A stretch of 64,000 nucleotides of DNA from Daedaleopsis sinensis. Taxonomy: Eukaryota > Basidiomycota > Agaricomycetes > Polyporales > Polyporaceae. Position numbers and translations under genes: made by a program. The notes under the pieces are model-generated. The model ran no database searches. It was not told where the DNA came from and was given only the letters and a program-made list of their open reading frames with translations. Below are positions 11,391 to 26,704 of this stretch, piece by piece. Every line of letters begins with the position of its first letter. Positions within the stretch are counted from its first letter, which is position 1. The stretch covers positions 1,054,001-1,118,000 of the forward strand of contig CM066309.1 of the NCBI GenBank assembly GCA_033807695.1, in the 5' to 3' direction.

Positions 11391-11963
11391 TGCTGTGACT
11401 GTTGCCGGTATTGGAGCTGGCCTTCGTGTGAGAGCGGCTGCGGCGGGAGCACACAGATATCCGGGTTGGGCTGAAGCTGTTGTGCCTTGTTCGGGATCTT
11501 CCTCTCATAGCTGACGACGACTCGGAGCTTGGTGGTGCTCGAGACACGTCAGTAGCCAAGTCGGGTTTGGGTGGCAGGCGTAAGACTTACCTTGCCGTAG
11601 CTGTACCTGGCTCCGACGAGCCTGGAAAGTCCGAACGTGAGCCACTGGCGGGGTCTCGCGAAGTGCTTGTCTGAGCCTCCTGTCGGCTAACATGATCTGA
11701 GCTCTCCGGCTCTGTGGAAGGCAATCTCAGTCTCCAGTGGCGGATCGCGTCGGACTTAGAGATGTTGAACATTTCGCATGCTTGCAGGATCGCTTCGTTC
11801 GCCTCCTCCTCCGTGCATCCCGGTGCATCACTGCATGAACAACACGAGTCAGTCAACATACAGATAAAGAGGAGCTAAGAAACTGCACGGACTTGAGCAA
11901 GTTTCGCCTGAGGGGGGGTGGCGCGGGTGATTTCGGAGGCCAAGTGAGGAAGTACGTGGCCAT
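11177..11963 (-). CDS. PolyQ/Arg-Ser-rich protein, duplicated gene copy 1
   Basis: A predicted 223-residue protein of unknown function. Exons 11893-11963, 11591-11830 and 11177-11537 sum to 672 bases. It starts MATYFLTWPPKS, then a probably folded, helical part with GCTEEEANEAILQACEMFN and SDAIRHWRLRLPSTEPES, then Ser/Pro-rich sequence, a short KLRVVVSYERKIPN segment, and a low-complexity tail dominated by about 13 consecutive Gln and more Gln/Arg/His. Low-complexity composition suggests a nuclear or regulatory role, but that is inference. The copy at 44055-44826 has the same exon structure and keeps the frame despite many substitutions and repeat-length changes, which argues that this is a real gene. 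I recognise no named domain. Confidence 0.65.
11356..11396 (-). repeat. CAG/CTG trinucleotide repeat encoding polyQ
   Basis: On the plus strand CTG repeats about 11 times, followed by TTG-CTG-CTG. It is read as a glutamine run in the minus-strand gene. The homologous place in the other copy (near 44227-44250) has only a few Gln codons and a short Pro run. Confidence 0.9.
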
Positions 11964-12836
11964 GGTTGTTAGAGAAGAACCAGAATTCTCTGCAGGCAGT
12001 CTAGAAGGTCAGCTATTACCCTGCTCGTGTGAAGCACTGGTACGTTTGGACTGTTTCTCTCTCCGATGTTCCTATATGTAGCGAACAATGTTAGTTCAAG
12101 CACAATCGGCATGGCTATAGCTGTGCCAGTGAAAGGGGGCCGCGAGTGGTGACGGGTAAAAGCGTCTTCAGTATGCAGATCTGTAAACAAAAATGTCTTC
12201 TAGAAGTGTTTGAACACTGTACGGCCCGGGTGTCTTGAAGTCAATGGGGATCCGTTTGCCATGTCACCGCCTGGTGACCGATGACGTGTGAGTCATAGCT
12301 GAAACTTCCTACGGTATGCAAGGTGCGCCGAGCTAGTTGTAGGCAGCACTTTTTGTGGATGAGAGGGGATCGTGGTCAGTGGTCATGGTGGTTGTTGTCC
12401 GAGTCGCGGGGCTGCCGGGAATGCAGTGGGCGTCTAGACGTGAACAGATGGGCGCCTGCCCTTCCGACGCAATATTCGGGTTTAACTTGAGCATCACTCT
12501 GACTCTTGCGACCTTGGTACCAGAATGAGTGCCAGCCCAAAGGCTCATGTGGTGTCTGTGCATATCTCTACTGTCTGTCTGGTCATGCTCCTGTGGTATG
12601 TATGCATTTGGTCAACTATCACACTAATACGCGTTCGCCAAGGGTCCAAGGCTTGTCGCTCCCCCCCTCCCCGCGGATCAGTTTTGCCATTCTGAAAACG
12701 TTAGGCCAGGGACGGTATATTGCTAGAACTCCAAGACTGCACAGATCTCAGCGCTTGTGCTTTCGACGACATCACCATTCTCGGACGCGACATAAGTACC
12801 ACTCATACTGCTTCTCATAATCGATTGCTCACATAC

Positions 12837-13150
12837 TTCTTCATCTACAGAGTTCATGTGCGATACTCAAAAGAGACGCGGCTCTTCTTATACAAGTCTT
12901 TGACTTCAAGAGTATAAGGGGGAAAATATTGGTAAGTTCCTTCTTGTACTAATATGGCGGCGACTCCTGAGGTGGGCTTTCGTGGAATCGACTGGTATAG
13001 ATGCACATATCCAACGAAAGCTGCGGCGAGAAGCATGCGCGACAAGCAAGAATGTCGACGGCTTTTGCATGATTGTCCTTAAAGCGGTCCATTTACGTTT
13101 GACGTGGTATATGATCGCCGGACAATAGGTGATCTGGGATAATACCAATT
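12837..13150 (-). pseudogene. Degenerate duplicated reading frame, unknown
   Basis: Minus-strand reading gives LLAAAFVGYVHLY and TLEVKDLYKKSRV here, while the matching DNA at 45500-45760 gives DHIPRETYMGRFDDKYAKAV and RMPLAAAFVG. In this copy the equivalent of DHIPRET is followed by a stop and a frame change; the other copy has a stop after AFVG. Together they look like a decayed exon pair of one unknown gene. A plus-strand alternative (DAALLIQVFDFKSI before a GTAAGT donor) is also conserved in both copies, so the strand is not certain. Confidence 0.35.
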
Positions 13151-13345
13151 GACGCCTTGACCTTAATCCTTTGTGCTTTGACCAGGCGAACGAGCAATAT
13201 GCGGCCAAGTAGCCGCCTTGCCTATGTCCAATTGCTCAACCACTCCCGGAACACCTTCCTCCCGTTCTAGCTTGGAGGAGCGTCGACGACTACTTTGCCC
13301 ACTTTTTCCCTGCTTATTTTCCGCGACCATCGACATCTATCTTTC

Positions 13346-14164
13346 ATGTCTACCTATTCGACTCAGCGACAGGCTGCCGACCCGATGGTCAGAATCATCT
13401 GGGAGCTCAATGGTTGCTGCTGTCCCACATGCACGCTCGATGACATGTTAGGTCCTGTCGACAAGCAGACTATAAGACTACTGCGACACCACCCGACTCT
13501 CGACTTCTGTCCATGCACCTGTCACAAATATATTCTCCACGATGCCCTGACCCGTACCCTGGATAATATCGACCAGTACGACATTCTCAAGGGCGCGTTC
13601 GACACGACACCGATCTACGAGCGTGGATATAGTCACAGGCGCCCCTTCGAGCTGTAAGTGCTTCGCCACTGTCTGTCAACGCATCCACTTTGCCTAACCA
13701 CCGGATTCCGAAGGCCAACTCTCCTGCATAGCCACGAAACACAGCGCGCGTGGAACGAAGCAAAGGCAATGTTCGGGATTGGTGCAGACGAAGAGCCAGA
13801 GGGAGATCCGATTGAACACGTTCAGTGAGTGGTCTACCAAAAGGCTTGCTGTCATTCGCTGACTAGGGATACGACCGTCTGATGCAGTTCTAACCATAAC
13901 GCGTCGTCCGCGTCGATCCCCGTCCCAGTCTCTGCCAATCTCCTAACACCTTCCACCATTCTCAATCGTCCGCCGACACTGTCTTCCAACGCCATTCAGG
14001 CCGCACCATCGTCCTCGTCCTCAGGCTCTCGTACGGAGATGGTCGCCGCCAAGAGCACTATGCAGCAAGTCTACTCGGCAGAGCGATCAAGCGCCATAAT
14101 TGGGTCACAGCTCTTTTTCGGTACTCCTTACACTCTAGCGGCGAGCCCCTCAGCACCGCGGTAA
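13346..14164 (+). CDS. Cys-rich hypothetical protein in the variable centre of copy 1
   Basis: A predicted 225-residue protein; exons 13346-13653, 13732-13824 and 13888-14164 sum to 678 bases. The first exon holds a cysteine cluster, GCCCPTCTLDDML, followed after a HHPTLD stretch by FCPCTCHKYI, so seven to eight Cys in about 45 residues, which could bind metal. The rest is a helical middle and a Ser/Pro/Ala-rich tail. No homologous DNA is seen in the second duplication copy, so it is specific to this centre. I do not recognise the family and predict no function. Confidence 0.55.
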
Positions 14165-14619
14165 GGCTGCGGCGTGGCATGATCATTCGTTACCTCATTC
14201 TCTTGCGACTTCAAGCTTCAGGACCGAGTGTAGCGTGTATCTCCCCTTTGCACCCGTCTATCATACATCGTCATGAGCTAGTTAGTCTCACTATTGCTCG
14301 AGCCGCACTGTACCGGCTGCAGGAACCGGTAGATGATTCGGAGGCAGAGAGCTCATTGCGACTGATACTACCGCTCATATAACCGCTCCGCACGATGTTT
14401 GTTAGCAACAGCAACCCCTTCCTAACTAGAAACATTGTTGTATCCCTTGATCCGCCATGATGCTCTGCTATCGTCGAGCAGTTCCAACTCTCTATTCTAA
14501 AAGTAATAAATGTCCACCTCATTGAGCTTGTCGTTGGGCTCATCTGGTTTATCCCTAGCGATATCTCCACCCGCGAAGCGCACTTTCAAAGTCCAGCGGA
14601 AATGCTCTCGCAGAAAAGT

Positions 14620-15641
14620 TTATGTGGCTTTGTTCTTTGGTGCAGAAATATATTCCGGCAGATCTTCAATTTCGTGTGCCGCCTTGGTGAATCTTCGCAC
14701 TCTATAATTATCCTGTGGGCATAGCGGAATTAGCCTGAGTATGTATCATATGTATCTGCCCATGCACCAATGGGAGCTCACGTAGATGTCCACTCCGAAC
14801 TCATTATTGTGCCACAGCTCGTATAAATCGGTGCGCATTGGGAGAAGGTTTGCTACCACTGTAAAGCTCTCGATATTGCGGTCGACTATTTGTGTCTCGG
14901 CGGTCCACGCCCATACATATGCAGGAGTCTGGGTAGGTAATACGGTTAGTAGAGCCCGCTGGAAATTCCATTGAACTGTCACCGACACAATGAACCATAG
15001 CGGGAGGGAAAATCCAATGCAGCTGTACATCCCTAGTCCCGGTGAAAATGCACTTGCTTCCATTCTCTTCCATGGCCTCCATGTTCAATGGATTGGGTAC
15101 ATTATACTGCGTCATAATAATGACTATAAAGATCACTTCATACTCGAATATTGTGCAAGCTTACGGAGTCTAGAATCTCTTGGACATTGTCTTCATTCGG
15201 GCTCAATGTCAATGTCATGTAGTTGTCTCGAAGTGACCGAGGAGTGAATTCCACAGTCTCTGGATCCGGACGGAAACGCTTTGCACTCTCCGCAGACGGT
15301 GTACCTTCAAGCACCATCACGACGGTGAGTATTCGATCCGTCAATTGGAGAGCTCAGGCAACAGGGATACCTTCTTCATAAAAGCTACCGTAGATTCCTG
15401 GACTAAGGGCCTGTGACACATCGACTGGCTTTCCCGGATTGACAATCCGGAATACGAATGGCTTTATGAATTGTAGCTCGATCGGCTTGATGGTGACTTT
15501 GGATGGGGTCGGGATTATCCGCAGCCATTTGAGTAACACTGCTACATCCAGTGATCCGACGATATCAACATTCGCGCCTACACGGAACCATCTCATAAGT
15601 CTTGTTGCTCCCAATCCCAGGCCGCATAGCCATAAGACCAT
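14620..15641 (-). pseudogene. HNH-nuclease family protein, damaged copy
   Basis: Reads as a paralogue of the intact gene at 48629-50146, on the opposite strand. Matching blocks: ANVDIVGSLD--LLKWL (15500-15577), GIYGSFYEEG (about 15390), KCIFTGTRDVQLHWIFPPAMV (about 15000-15065), ANLLPMRTDLYELWHNNEFGVDI (about 14790-14860) and DNYRVRRFTKAA (about 14680). The C-x-TG followed by HWIFPPA and then NLL-R-DL fits the fungal HNH_2-type fold. The equivalent of the first exon is missing: the homology stops at the intron acceptor at 15578 and is replaced by foreign DNA; an in-frame ATG at 15639-15641 could replace it. A TAA at 14620-14622 cuts off the last exon, after which homologous sequence (LREHFRWTLKVRFAGGD) continues in frame. 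Probably a pseudogene. Confidence 0.6.
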
Positions 15642-15652
15642 ACTCACACATT

Positions 15653-15863
15653 GGACCGACGTTAGCAGACAATTTTCGGCCCTCGAAGACGAACTTGTCC
15701 GAACCATAAAAAACAAGGGGACTCGGGCGCCAGTGCTCTGGGAGAATGTGACCACTGGAAGACGGTCGTGGGCAGAGAGATCTTGACAGCGTATGCGAAA
15801 GACCTGCTTTACCAAGCGAAAATAGAGGATCGAGCCGAGGAGGAGGACTCCGAGGAGGAATAG
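15653..15863 (+). pseudogene. Remnant of HNH gene last exon, frameshifted
   Basis: Matches 49877-50146, the end of the intact HNH gene: the first part gives DVSRQFSALEDELVRTIKN. One G is missing from a G run near 15720 compared with the intact copy, so the frame shifts; the acidic end (EEEDSEEE) appears in another frame and stops at 15861-15863. It begins abruptly next to the inverted damaged HNH gene. Confidence 0.8.
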
Positions 15864-16743
15864 TATGGCACGCGATTTCGACCGTGATATTATAACCATA
15901 TGGTGATGTTTAGCGAGTTTTATTACATTTGTATCCTGTGAGCCAACCTGGCTATGTTAGTGAGCTAAAGCTAGTAGAACGCTACTCTTTATGAATGAAT
16001 CATGACGATTCCACTCAATTTGTGAGCAATTTCCACCGATAAGCAATTGCTTTGTTTGATCGCGTGCCAGATGTCTCTGTGGTGTCACGTACAGGACATC
16101 GAGCTGCCAGCGGACTTCAGCCTTACTTTAGTGAGCCACCCTCAAGATTGAGAAGCAGCTGACTGAGTGACCTCACCATGACTGCGGTTGAAGCGGAAGG
16201 CGAGTGTATTGGCGTCGATTCGGATCGAACTTGGATCGAACTCACAATTGACGTGTAGATTGCATGTGGCGAGGGCGATTCTGGAGTATGGTTTCAGTAA
16301 TTGAGGATGTAACATGTTGAATGTCTTATCACCACGCCCGAACGACATCAGCCGCGACCACTTTGAATCTCGCGCACGTCAGGCCTTGGTGTGGCAAATC
16401 AATGCATCAAGTCGGTCGAGACTAACTAGTACTACGGTGACTGCGTTCGCCCAACCAGCGTGTAACGTACACCATGCATACCGGCTGACCTAGTACACCT
16501 GGATCACCGAAACGTCATTGTGCAATGCAAATCCAAGTAGGCTCCGCTGCAATGACTGGGCAACTTGGTAGGGGAGCACTGCAGTCAAGAGAGAGTCCGA
16601 GTCTGCGAGGGTTGCGTGAGCGGTTACGAGAGCTGGGCGAGATCCTACCAAGTTAGTTGCACGTTACTGCCTGGAACCAGAAGCAGCATCGACAACAGCA
16701 GGTACTGTGCAACGTACACTCACGCTTGCTTGATATGAGGTGA

Positions 16744-17543
16744 TCACTTCACAATTGGATTGACACCGCGCGCTGAGAGGTACTCTTTAGCCACCGTTGT
16801 GCTCTGCGGTGAATCAAGGGTCAGTGGGAGCGAAGACTGGACAGTCAATGTCGAGAAATCTGACCAAGCCTTTGATGAGTTCATATATACTCTTGTCATG
16901 GTACCTGAGGCCTGTCGCGGGATCCGTGTACGGGCCCTGTGTGATACGAATGAGTAGAGAAGTCTTGTTTGAGACGGAGAAATCATGTTTGAGACGGAGA
17001 AGGCATGGTTACCTCAAGTCCGGTGATATCGCAATAGCGACGCTGGGGCAGCACAGATGGGGGTGCTTCGATGGACGCATCTACAGCAGGGAGTTGTAGT
17101 GTGGGGATGATACATGAGAAAGCTCGCGTACTCACATGTGGGCAGATCCTCGTCGAGAATATTGTCTTCTGCAGGTGTTTGACCGTCCACATCCATCGCC
17201 TCCTCCTTCTCAAGCCTCCTGCGCTCGCGCTCATTCTTCTCGCGCTCGCGTTCCTGAGTGAGTACGGCCTTCAAGTTCTTGGTGCGACGGTTGACGTTCT
17301 TGGTGTAGTGGGGGTTCTTAAAGGGACGTGCATATTGTAGGTAAGAGAGTTGTTCCGCAAGTGTCTGTGTGCAATGTTAGCGTACAGAATCGTGAGAATG
17401 AGGAGCAGTGAGGCATACAGGGACTGGGGGAGTGGGAGAGTCGTCACTGTACACGGTCGTGGCTTTCCTCTTCCCGGAGCCTTTTGGAGGCCTATGAGAG
17501 TGAGTATACCTGGAGTAGACGTCCAAGCCGGTAGTACTCACAT
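16744..17543 (-). CDS. IES6: INO80 chromatin-remodelling complex subunit Ies6 (YL1_C domain)
   Basis: A predicted 167-residue nuclear protein, the Ies6/INO80C subunit that works with Arp5 in the INO80 remodeller. Exons 17542-17543, 17419-17491, 17136-17364, 17013-17080, 16865-16936 and 16744-16803 sum to 504 bases. After a basic N-terminus (KRKATTVYSDD) come QYARPFKNPHYTKN, a Glu/Arg-rich helix, and the YL1_C signature: IEAPPSVLPQRRYCDITGLE, YTDPATGLRYHDK and YELIKGL, then the end EYLSARGVNPIVK. The start codon appears to be split by an intron (AT at 17542-17543, G at 17491). The second copy at 51054-51802 has lost frame, so this is the likely working gene here. It is divergent from ARO1. Confidence 0.85.
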
Positions 17544-17790
17544 GTCGAAGTTGCGATAGATAGGGCTATAGGAGGGCGAACGCAAACGGGTCCGAGTCGT
17601 GGGAGGTCGTGGTTCACTCCAAGTTCGCGAGTTCCTGAGCGCTACCGGCCCGGAAGGCCCGAGGAACGCTCATTGCTGAATTTTCGGTATGCGCATTCGA
17701 TCCGATCTTCATCGGGCGCTGCGTTAACGCTACACCCTCATAAAAACCCGGGAAGCCGCGGACAGGCATACTCGTACCACTACCTCTACT
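17544..17790. promoter_or_regulatory. Divergent promoter between IES6 and ARO1
   Basis: The two start codons are 247 bases apart and face away from each other, so both genes must start from this interval. The half next to IES6 is shared with the two other duplicated sites; the half next to ARO1 is unique, so the duplication edge cuts through this promoter at about 17697. Confidence 0.6.
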
Positions 17791-22860
<5,070 letters not shown>

Positions 22861-23087
22861 ATGCGCTTTTCCTGCCTCGCAAACCTATCACGGTCCCGAA
22901 TCCTCTTGTAAGCTGACGTCTGTTGCGCAGCCCGCGTGTCCCATTGTATCCCAGAGGTTGCCCCGGAACCTCATGCGTTGTAGAACATGCGTATGCTCCT
23001 ATCTGGTCTGATAATGTTCTATTACATTTGTGAACACGCTGCATGCTGTATCTACCTATCTGAAGAATGCATGTACGTTCGAATTAT

Positions 23088-24035
23088 CTATAGACCCCTC
23101 GTAGCATCTATCTCCGCCGCCCTCGCGCGCACATCCTCCCATCGTGGCCGCTCTCCCCACCCGCGCGCAAAGTTCAGCGCAGCGAGGCACATCTGCCTCG
23201 CGCACCTCTCGCGCCCAATCTCCCCGACGCCCGTCCCCAACCCCGTCATCAGCACCGTCCTCACCTCTTCCCTAGGCCTCCGAGTCGGACTGGGATCTGC
23301 TCCCTCGGGCTCCTCCTCCACGATCCCCTCCCCTGCGCGCGCCTGGCGATTCCGCCGCGCCAGCGCCGCGAGCAAGTTCCACATGCACTCGTACACCAGA
23401 TCGCGGTGCCACGACACGTCCTCGGGCATGCGCATCGTCGGCAGCACCGCGAGCACCGTGCACCCGAGCGCGTTCGCCGCGGACAGCGCGGGTGTGAGTG
23501 GCACGAGCGCGCACGACCCGGGGGGGAGGTACCCGCGGTGCTCCGCGCGGAGCACGTCCTGCACCGCGTTGGTGAGTGCCCAGACGTCGCCATCGACGAC
23601 GAACGCGCGCGAGAGTGCGAGGTCGTATCTGCAGGAGAACGCGTCCGGAATCGGGATGATCGCGCTTGATCAGCCTCGGACTCGGAGATGGATACCAGGA
23701 TGACATAGCTAGGGTACTGACCCGCCGTCCATGATACCAAACGCGTTCGCCGGGGAGACGACGCAGTCGAACGTCCCAAATTCGTGCGCAAGCGTGTCGG
23801 CGTCGAACTTGCCTTCTTTCACCGTGAACCGAGCCCGTACGGCAGGTGGCAAGTCGGCGAGCGCCGCGCGCCAGGCATCGCATAGCGGCGCGTCCCAAGC
23901 GACGAGGACAAACGAGGGGAGAGTGGACAGGTCGGGCTCTGGCGCATCATGTAGAGGATCGATATCGCGAGCTGCGCTAGGTGCCAAAGATTGGTGCATG
24001 GGTAGAGTAGTGACCATCGCGCCGTGAACGAGCAT
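23088..24035 (-). CDS. Macro-domain-like protein
   Basis: A predicted 284-residue protein; exons 23722-24035 and 23088-23628 sum to 855 bases. Macro domains bind or hydrolyse ADP-ribose derivatives. The core signature VVSPANAFGIMDGG is followed across the intron by YDLALSRAF, the usual fungal form of the ADP-ribose binding loop, and later by a GCTVLAVLPTMRMPEDV strand and TVLMTGLGTGVGEI loop that would close the pocket. About 65 residues precede the domain. The ATG at 24033-24035 is the first in frame, with two more in-frame ATGs close behind. Substrate and role are unknown. It converges with ARO1, 227 bases apart. Confidence 0.82.
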
Positions 24036-24200
24036 CGACGATTCCTAGATGTACTTATAGCGTTATAAGTTCACATGTGACATTTCGGCGCGCTGAGCGC
24101 CGTCTCCTTCCTGGCAGCGTGTCCGGTACATATCATATATGATGTCTAGATTCAACACAGCAGAGAACAACAGAAGACCCATTATATCAAATCAATGTGA

Positions 24201-25166
24201 TCACCAGGGTACGATCTCATGCCTGTAGTTGATGAGTCTGCCATTGTCCTCCGGCTTCAGGGACGTCAGTACTTTTGTCACTGCGGTCACGCTCTCGTTG
24301 AGCGTAAGCGGCGCATCGTCTCCGCCCATATCTGTGTAGCAAGGCGAATCCGGTCAGTGTGTCGCTACGATACGAGCTGACACCAGCACGTACCTGTCTT
24401 GACCCACCCAGGGCACAACGAGATCACCATCAAGTCTGGCCGCTCAGCGTGCTGCTTGTAGGTCTTCGAACGGAGAAAGGTTAGGTCTTTGAACTTGGCG
24501 ACCCGGGCCATAGTGACGCACCAGCATGTTCAACGCCGTCTTCGTGATCGCGTATGACGCCCACGTCTCCCCGAAGCCGTACCCGAACGCGCCGAGCGAG
24601 CTCGAGACGTTGATGATCGTCTTCTTCTCGCTCTTCTCGATGAGAGGCACGTAGACTTGCGCCATGTACGCGGGCGCAGCGACGTTCGTCTTGAACACCT
24701 TGCCCCATCCCTCGATGTTCATCGAGAAAGAGGTGTCGATTTGTTGGTTCTGTACGGTGGCGGGATTGGTGTAAGTGTGGCTGCATCATCGTCTTTAGGC
24801 AAGAGCATAAGGAGACTACGTACAATCGCCGCATTGTTGACGAGATAGTCGAGGCCCTTGTCCCCGAGAATTTCCTTCACTTCCTCGTAGGAGCGGACAA
24901 TGCCGTCGTCTTGGTCGACGTCCAGCGTGATGACGTGCAGTGTCCCCTTCGCAGTGCTCTTCAGCTCTTGGAGGGCCGTCGCCTTCGCAGGATCTCTCGC
25001 GGTCGCAATGACGAAATTCGCAGGAGACTCGAGGAGCTGTTTGGTAATCCCGAGCCCGATGCCGCGTGAGCAGCTAGAGGCAAGAGAGTCAGTGAGTATG
25101 TGGACACCACGACGAGTCTGACACGTACCCTGTAATGAGCCAGGTGTACTGCTGGGTGGTCGCCAT
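24201..25166 (-). CDS. Short-chain dehydrogenase/reductase (C-factor-like)
   Basis: A predicted 238-residue NAD(P)-dependent oxidoreductase of the classical SDR family. Exons 25129-25166, 24824-25073, 24522-24749, 24394-24463 and 24201-24331 sum to 717 bases. The Rossmann dinucleotide motif is TGCSRGIGLGI right after the start MATTQQYTWL; then LDYLVNNAAI (the NNAG-type motif), INVSSSLGAFG (catalytic Ser region), SYAITKTALNML (catalytic Tyr-x3-Lys) and LCPGWVKTDMGG. No signal peptide, so probably cytosolic. Substrate cannot be told. Length and motif order are normal. Confidence 0.92.
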
Positions 25167-26704
25167 CTCTGAGTCTCTGGGGTGTGAATGCCGTCCGCAC
25201 CTGCTACGACGTACCTTTTATCTCTGTTCGAGTTGCGTGAGATGGGAGGAGGTGCTCACCGTTGGTGCGGTCAGAAGGGATTCTCAGTGGGTCAACGCAC
25301 TGAATGCGTCAGAATGATAGCCACCGCTGTCTTCGCACGTACGAGCGATAGACTTCGGACAAAGTTGCGGCATGCCCGTAAGATGACAATTTGCAGCACC
25401 GTGGTATGTTCTTCAGTTTATCTCGGTCGTAAGACCAGGCTGCGAAAGAACGAGGACGGTCACCCGAATGGAGCTCAAAAACCCTCCGACGTAGCAGGAC
25501 GTAGCACGTAGAGATATGCGCAGACGCCCGGATGAAAGTTCAAACGTTCATGTTCCAAGGGCCCGTAACGCGCTGCATGGTAACTCTGAGTAGAGCGAGA
25601 AGTACCTGTATCCGTGAGAGGGTGTTGAGTGCGATTGGGAAGGCAACTGACGAGTCTCTCAGCGAATTGGTCCCAAGTCCCGCGCCAAGGTAGCGGTATA
25701 ACCTGGTAAGCTACGATATCAAAAGCTCCCGTCGACCGTGCGGAGATACAAGCAAAGCCTGTGATATAGAGAAATCTCTCCTAGTGTCTTGAGCCGATGA
25801 TGATGCCACAGTGAGCGAAGATGATGGCCACGGACGGACCTCTACCGATCATCAACTGCACTGGCACAGGCTGTAGCGGCCGCCATGATCGGTGCGTATG
25901 GATGTGGTGGTAATTTCCTAGGGTAAAATCGCGTGAGTAGATAGTGACGGTAGCATAGTTCACCCTGAGGAGATGAGCTCGAGCTGGGAGGTGTGTACAC
26001 ATCGTCCTCTATCCGAGTCAATGTCATGGTCGGTCGGTCGAGGATCAAAGTTCAACAAGCGCTGATGAATAGCAGCCCGCAAAGCGCCTATCTGAGATTA
26101 CTGACGTTTCGCGAATTGAAATGCCCGCAATTCACAACTTGCTTCCAACTTCCTCAGGCTTGCTTCCGACTCCCCTGAGTACTAGGTGCATTTACCCCCC
26201 TAAAGGAAGGACCAATCTTGCTCTATTGCTGAATCGCTGTGTACTACTTGGTTAGCTCAACTCGCCGCACCGTGCCTGGTAGCGCCATTCAAGTTTGGAG
26301 TCACGGCTCGGATACACGGCGCAGAGCTCAACGTTCAACAGCCAGGATTCCGGATCTGGAGGTGGCTCAGTGACCGTACGACTAATCACAATCGTTCCGA
26401 GTGCCGCGCAGTTTGAGAGCATAAATATACGATCCAGATCCATTGTAGTCGACAGCCTCAGACGACGCCGAATAGGTGAACAGTGCGTCATATAAATATG
26501 TCTACGATTCGGTCTAGAATGTGAAACCGTGCCGTGTGCAAGAATCAATCAAGAATACAGATACCAAGAAACCACGGAGAAACCACCATATCTTCTGCTC
26601 ACGACATCCGAATCTACCATTCGTACTGAGTCAAGAACATTCTTTGCGTCATGACCTCTCCTCGGGGCTTCCGCATCCCCCACGCAGTCTTGGCCGAGAT
26701 CCCG
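25167..26704. other. Intergenic, about 1.5 kb, no gene recognised
   Basis: Only short frames without recognisable domains. A minus-strand frame from an ATG near 26442 (MDLDRIFMLSNCAALG) of about 63 codons is the best candidate, but nothing else supports it. The sequence is lower in GC than its neighbours. Confidence 0.35.

Larger units (their letters stand above)
11039..13125 (+). repeat. Segmental duplication block A, copy 1
   Basis: This stretch is repeated, in the same orientation, at 43917-45775. Identity starts at ttcaagatgagc and runs through the polyQ gene, its 5' region and about 1 kb beyond. Differences include scattered substitutions, a shorter CAG tract in the other copy, and about 245 bases (12521-12763) present only here. 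Confidence 0.9.
15653..17697 (+). repeat. Segmental duplication block B, copy 1
   Basis: Repeated in direct orientation at 49877-51940. It contains the HNH last-exon remnant, about 900 bases without a gene, and the whole IES6 gene with its upstream region. The right edge is sharp: both copies share gctgaattttcggta and then diverge, into ARO1 here and into PUF6 in the other copy. Confidence 0.9.

Noticed and set aside
15354..15899. Single 181-codon minus-strand frame as one exon
   Set aside because: Its right part is antisense to the HNH last-exon scar; only the left part (up to about 15577) matches the HNH paralogue.
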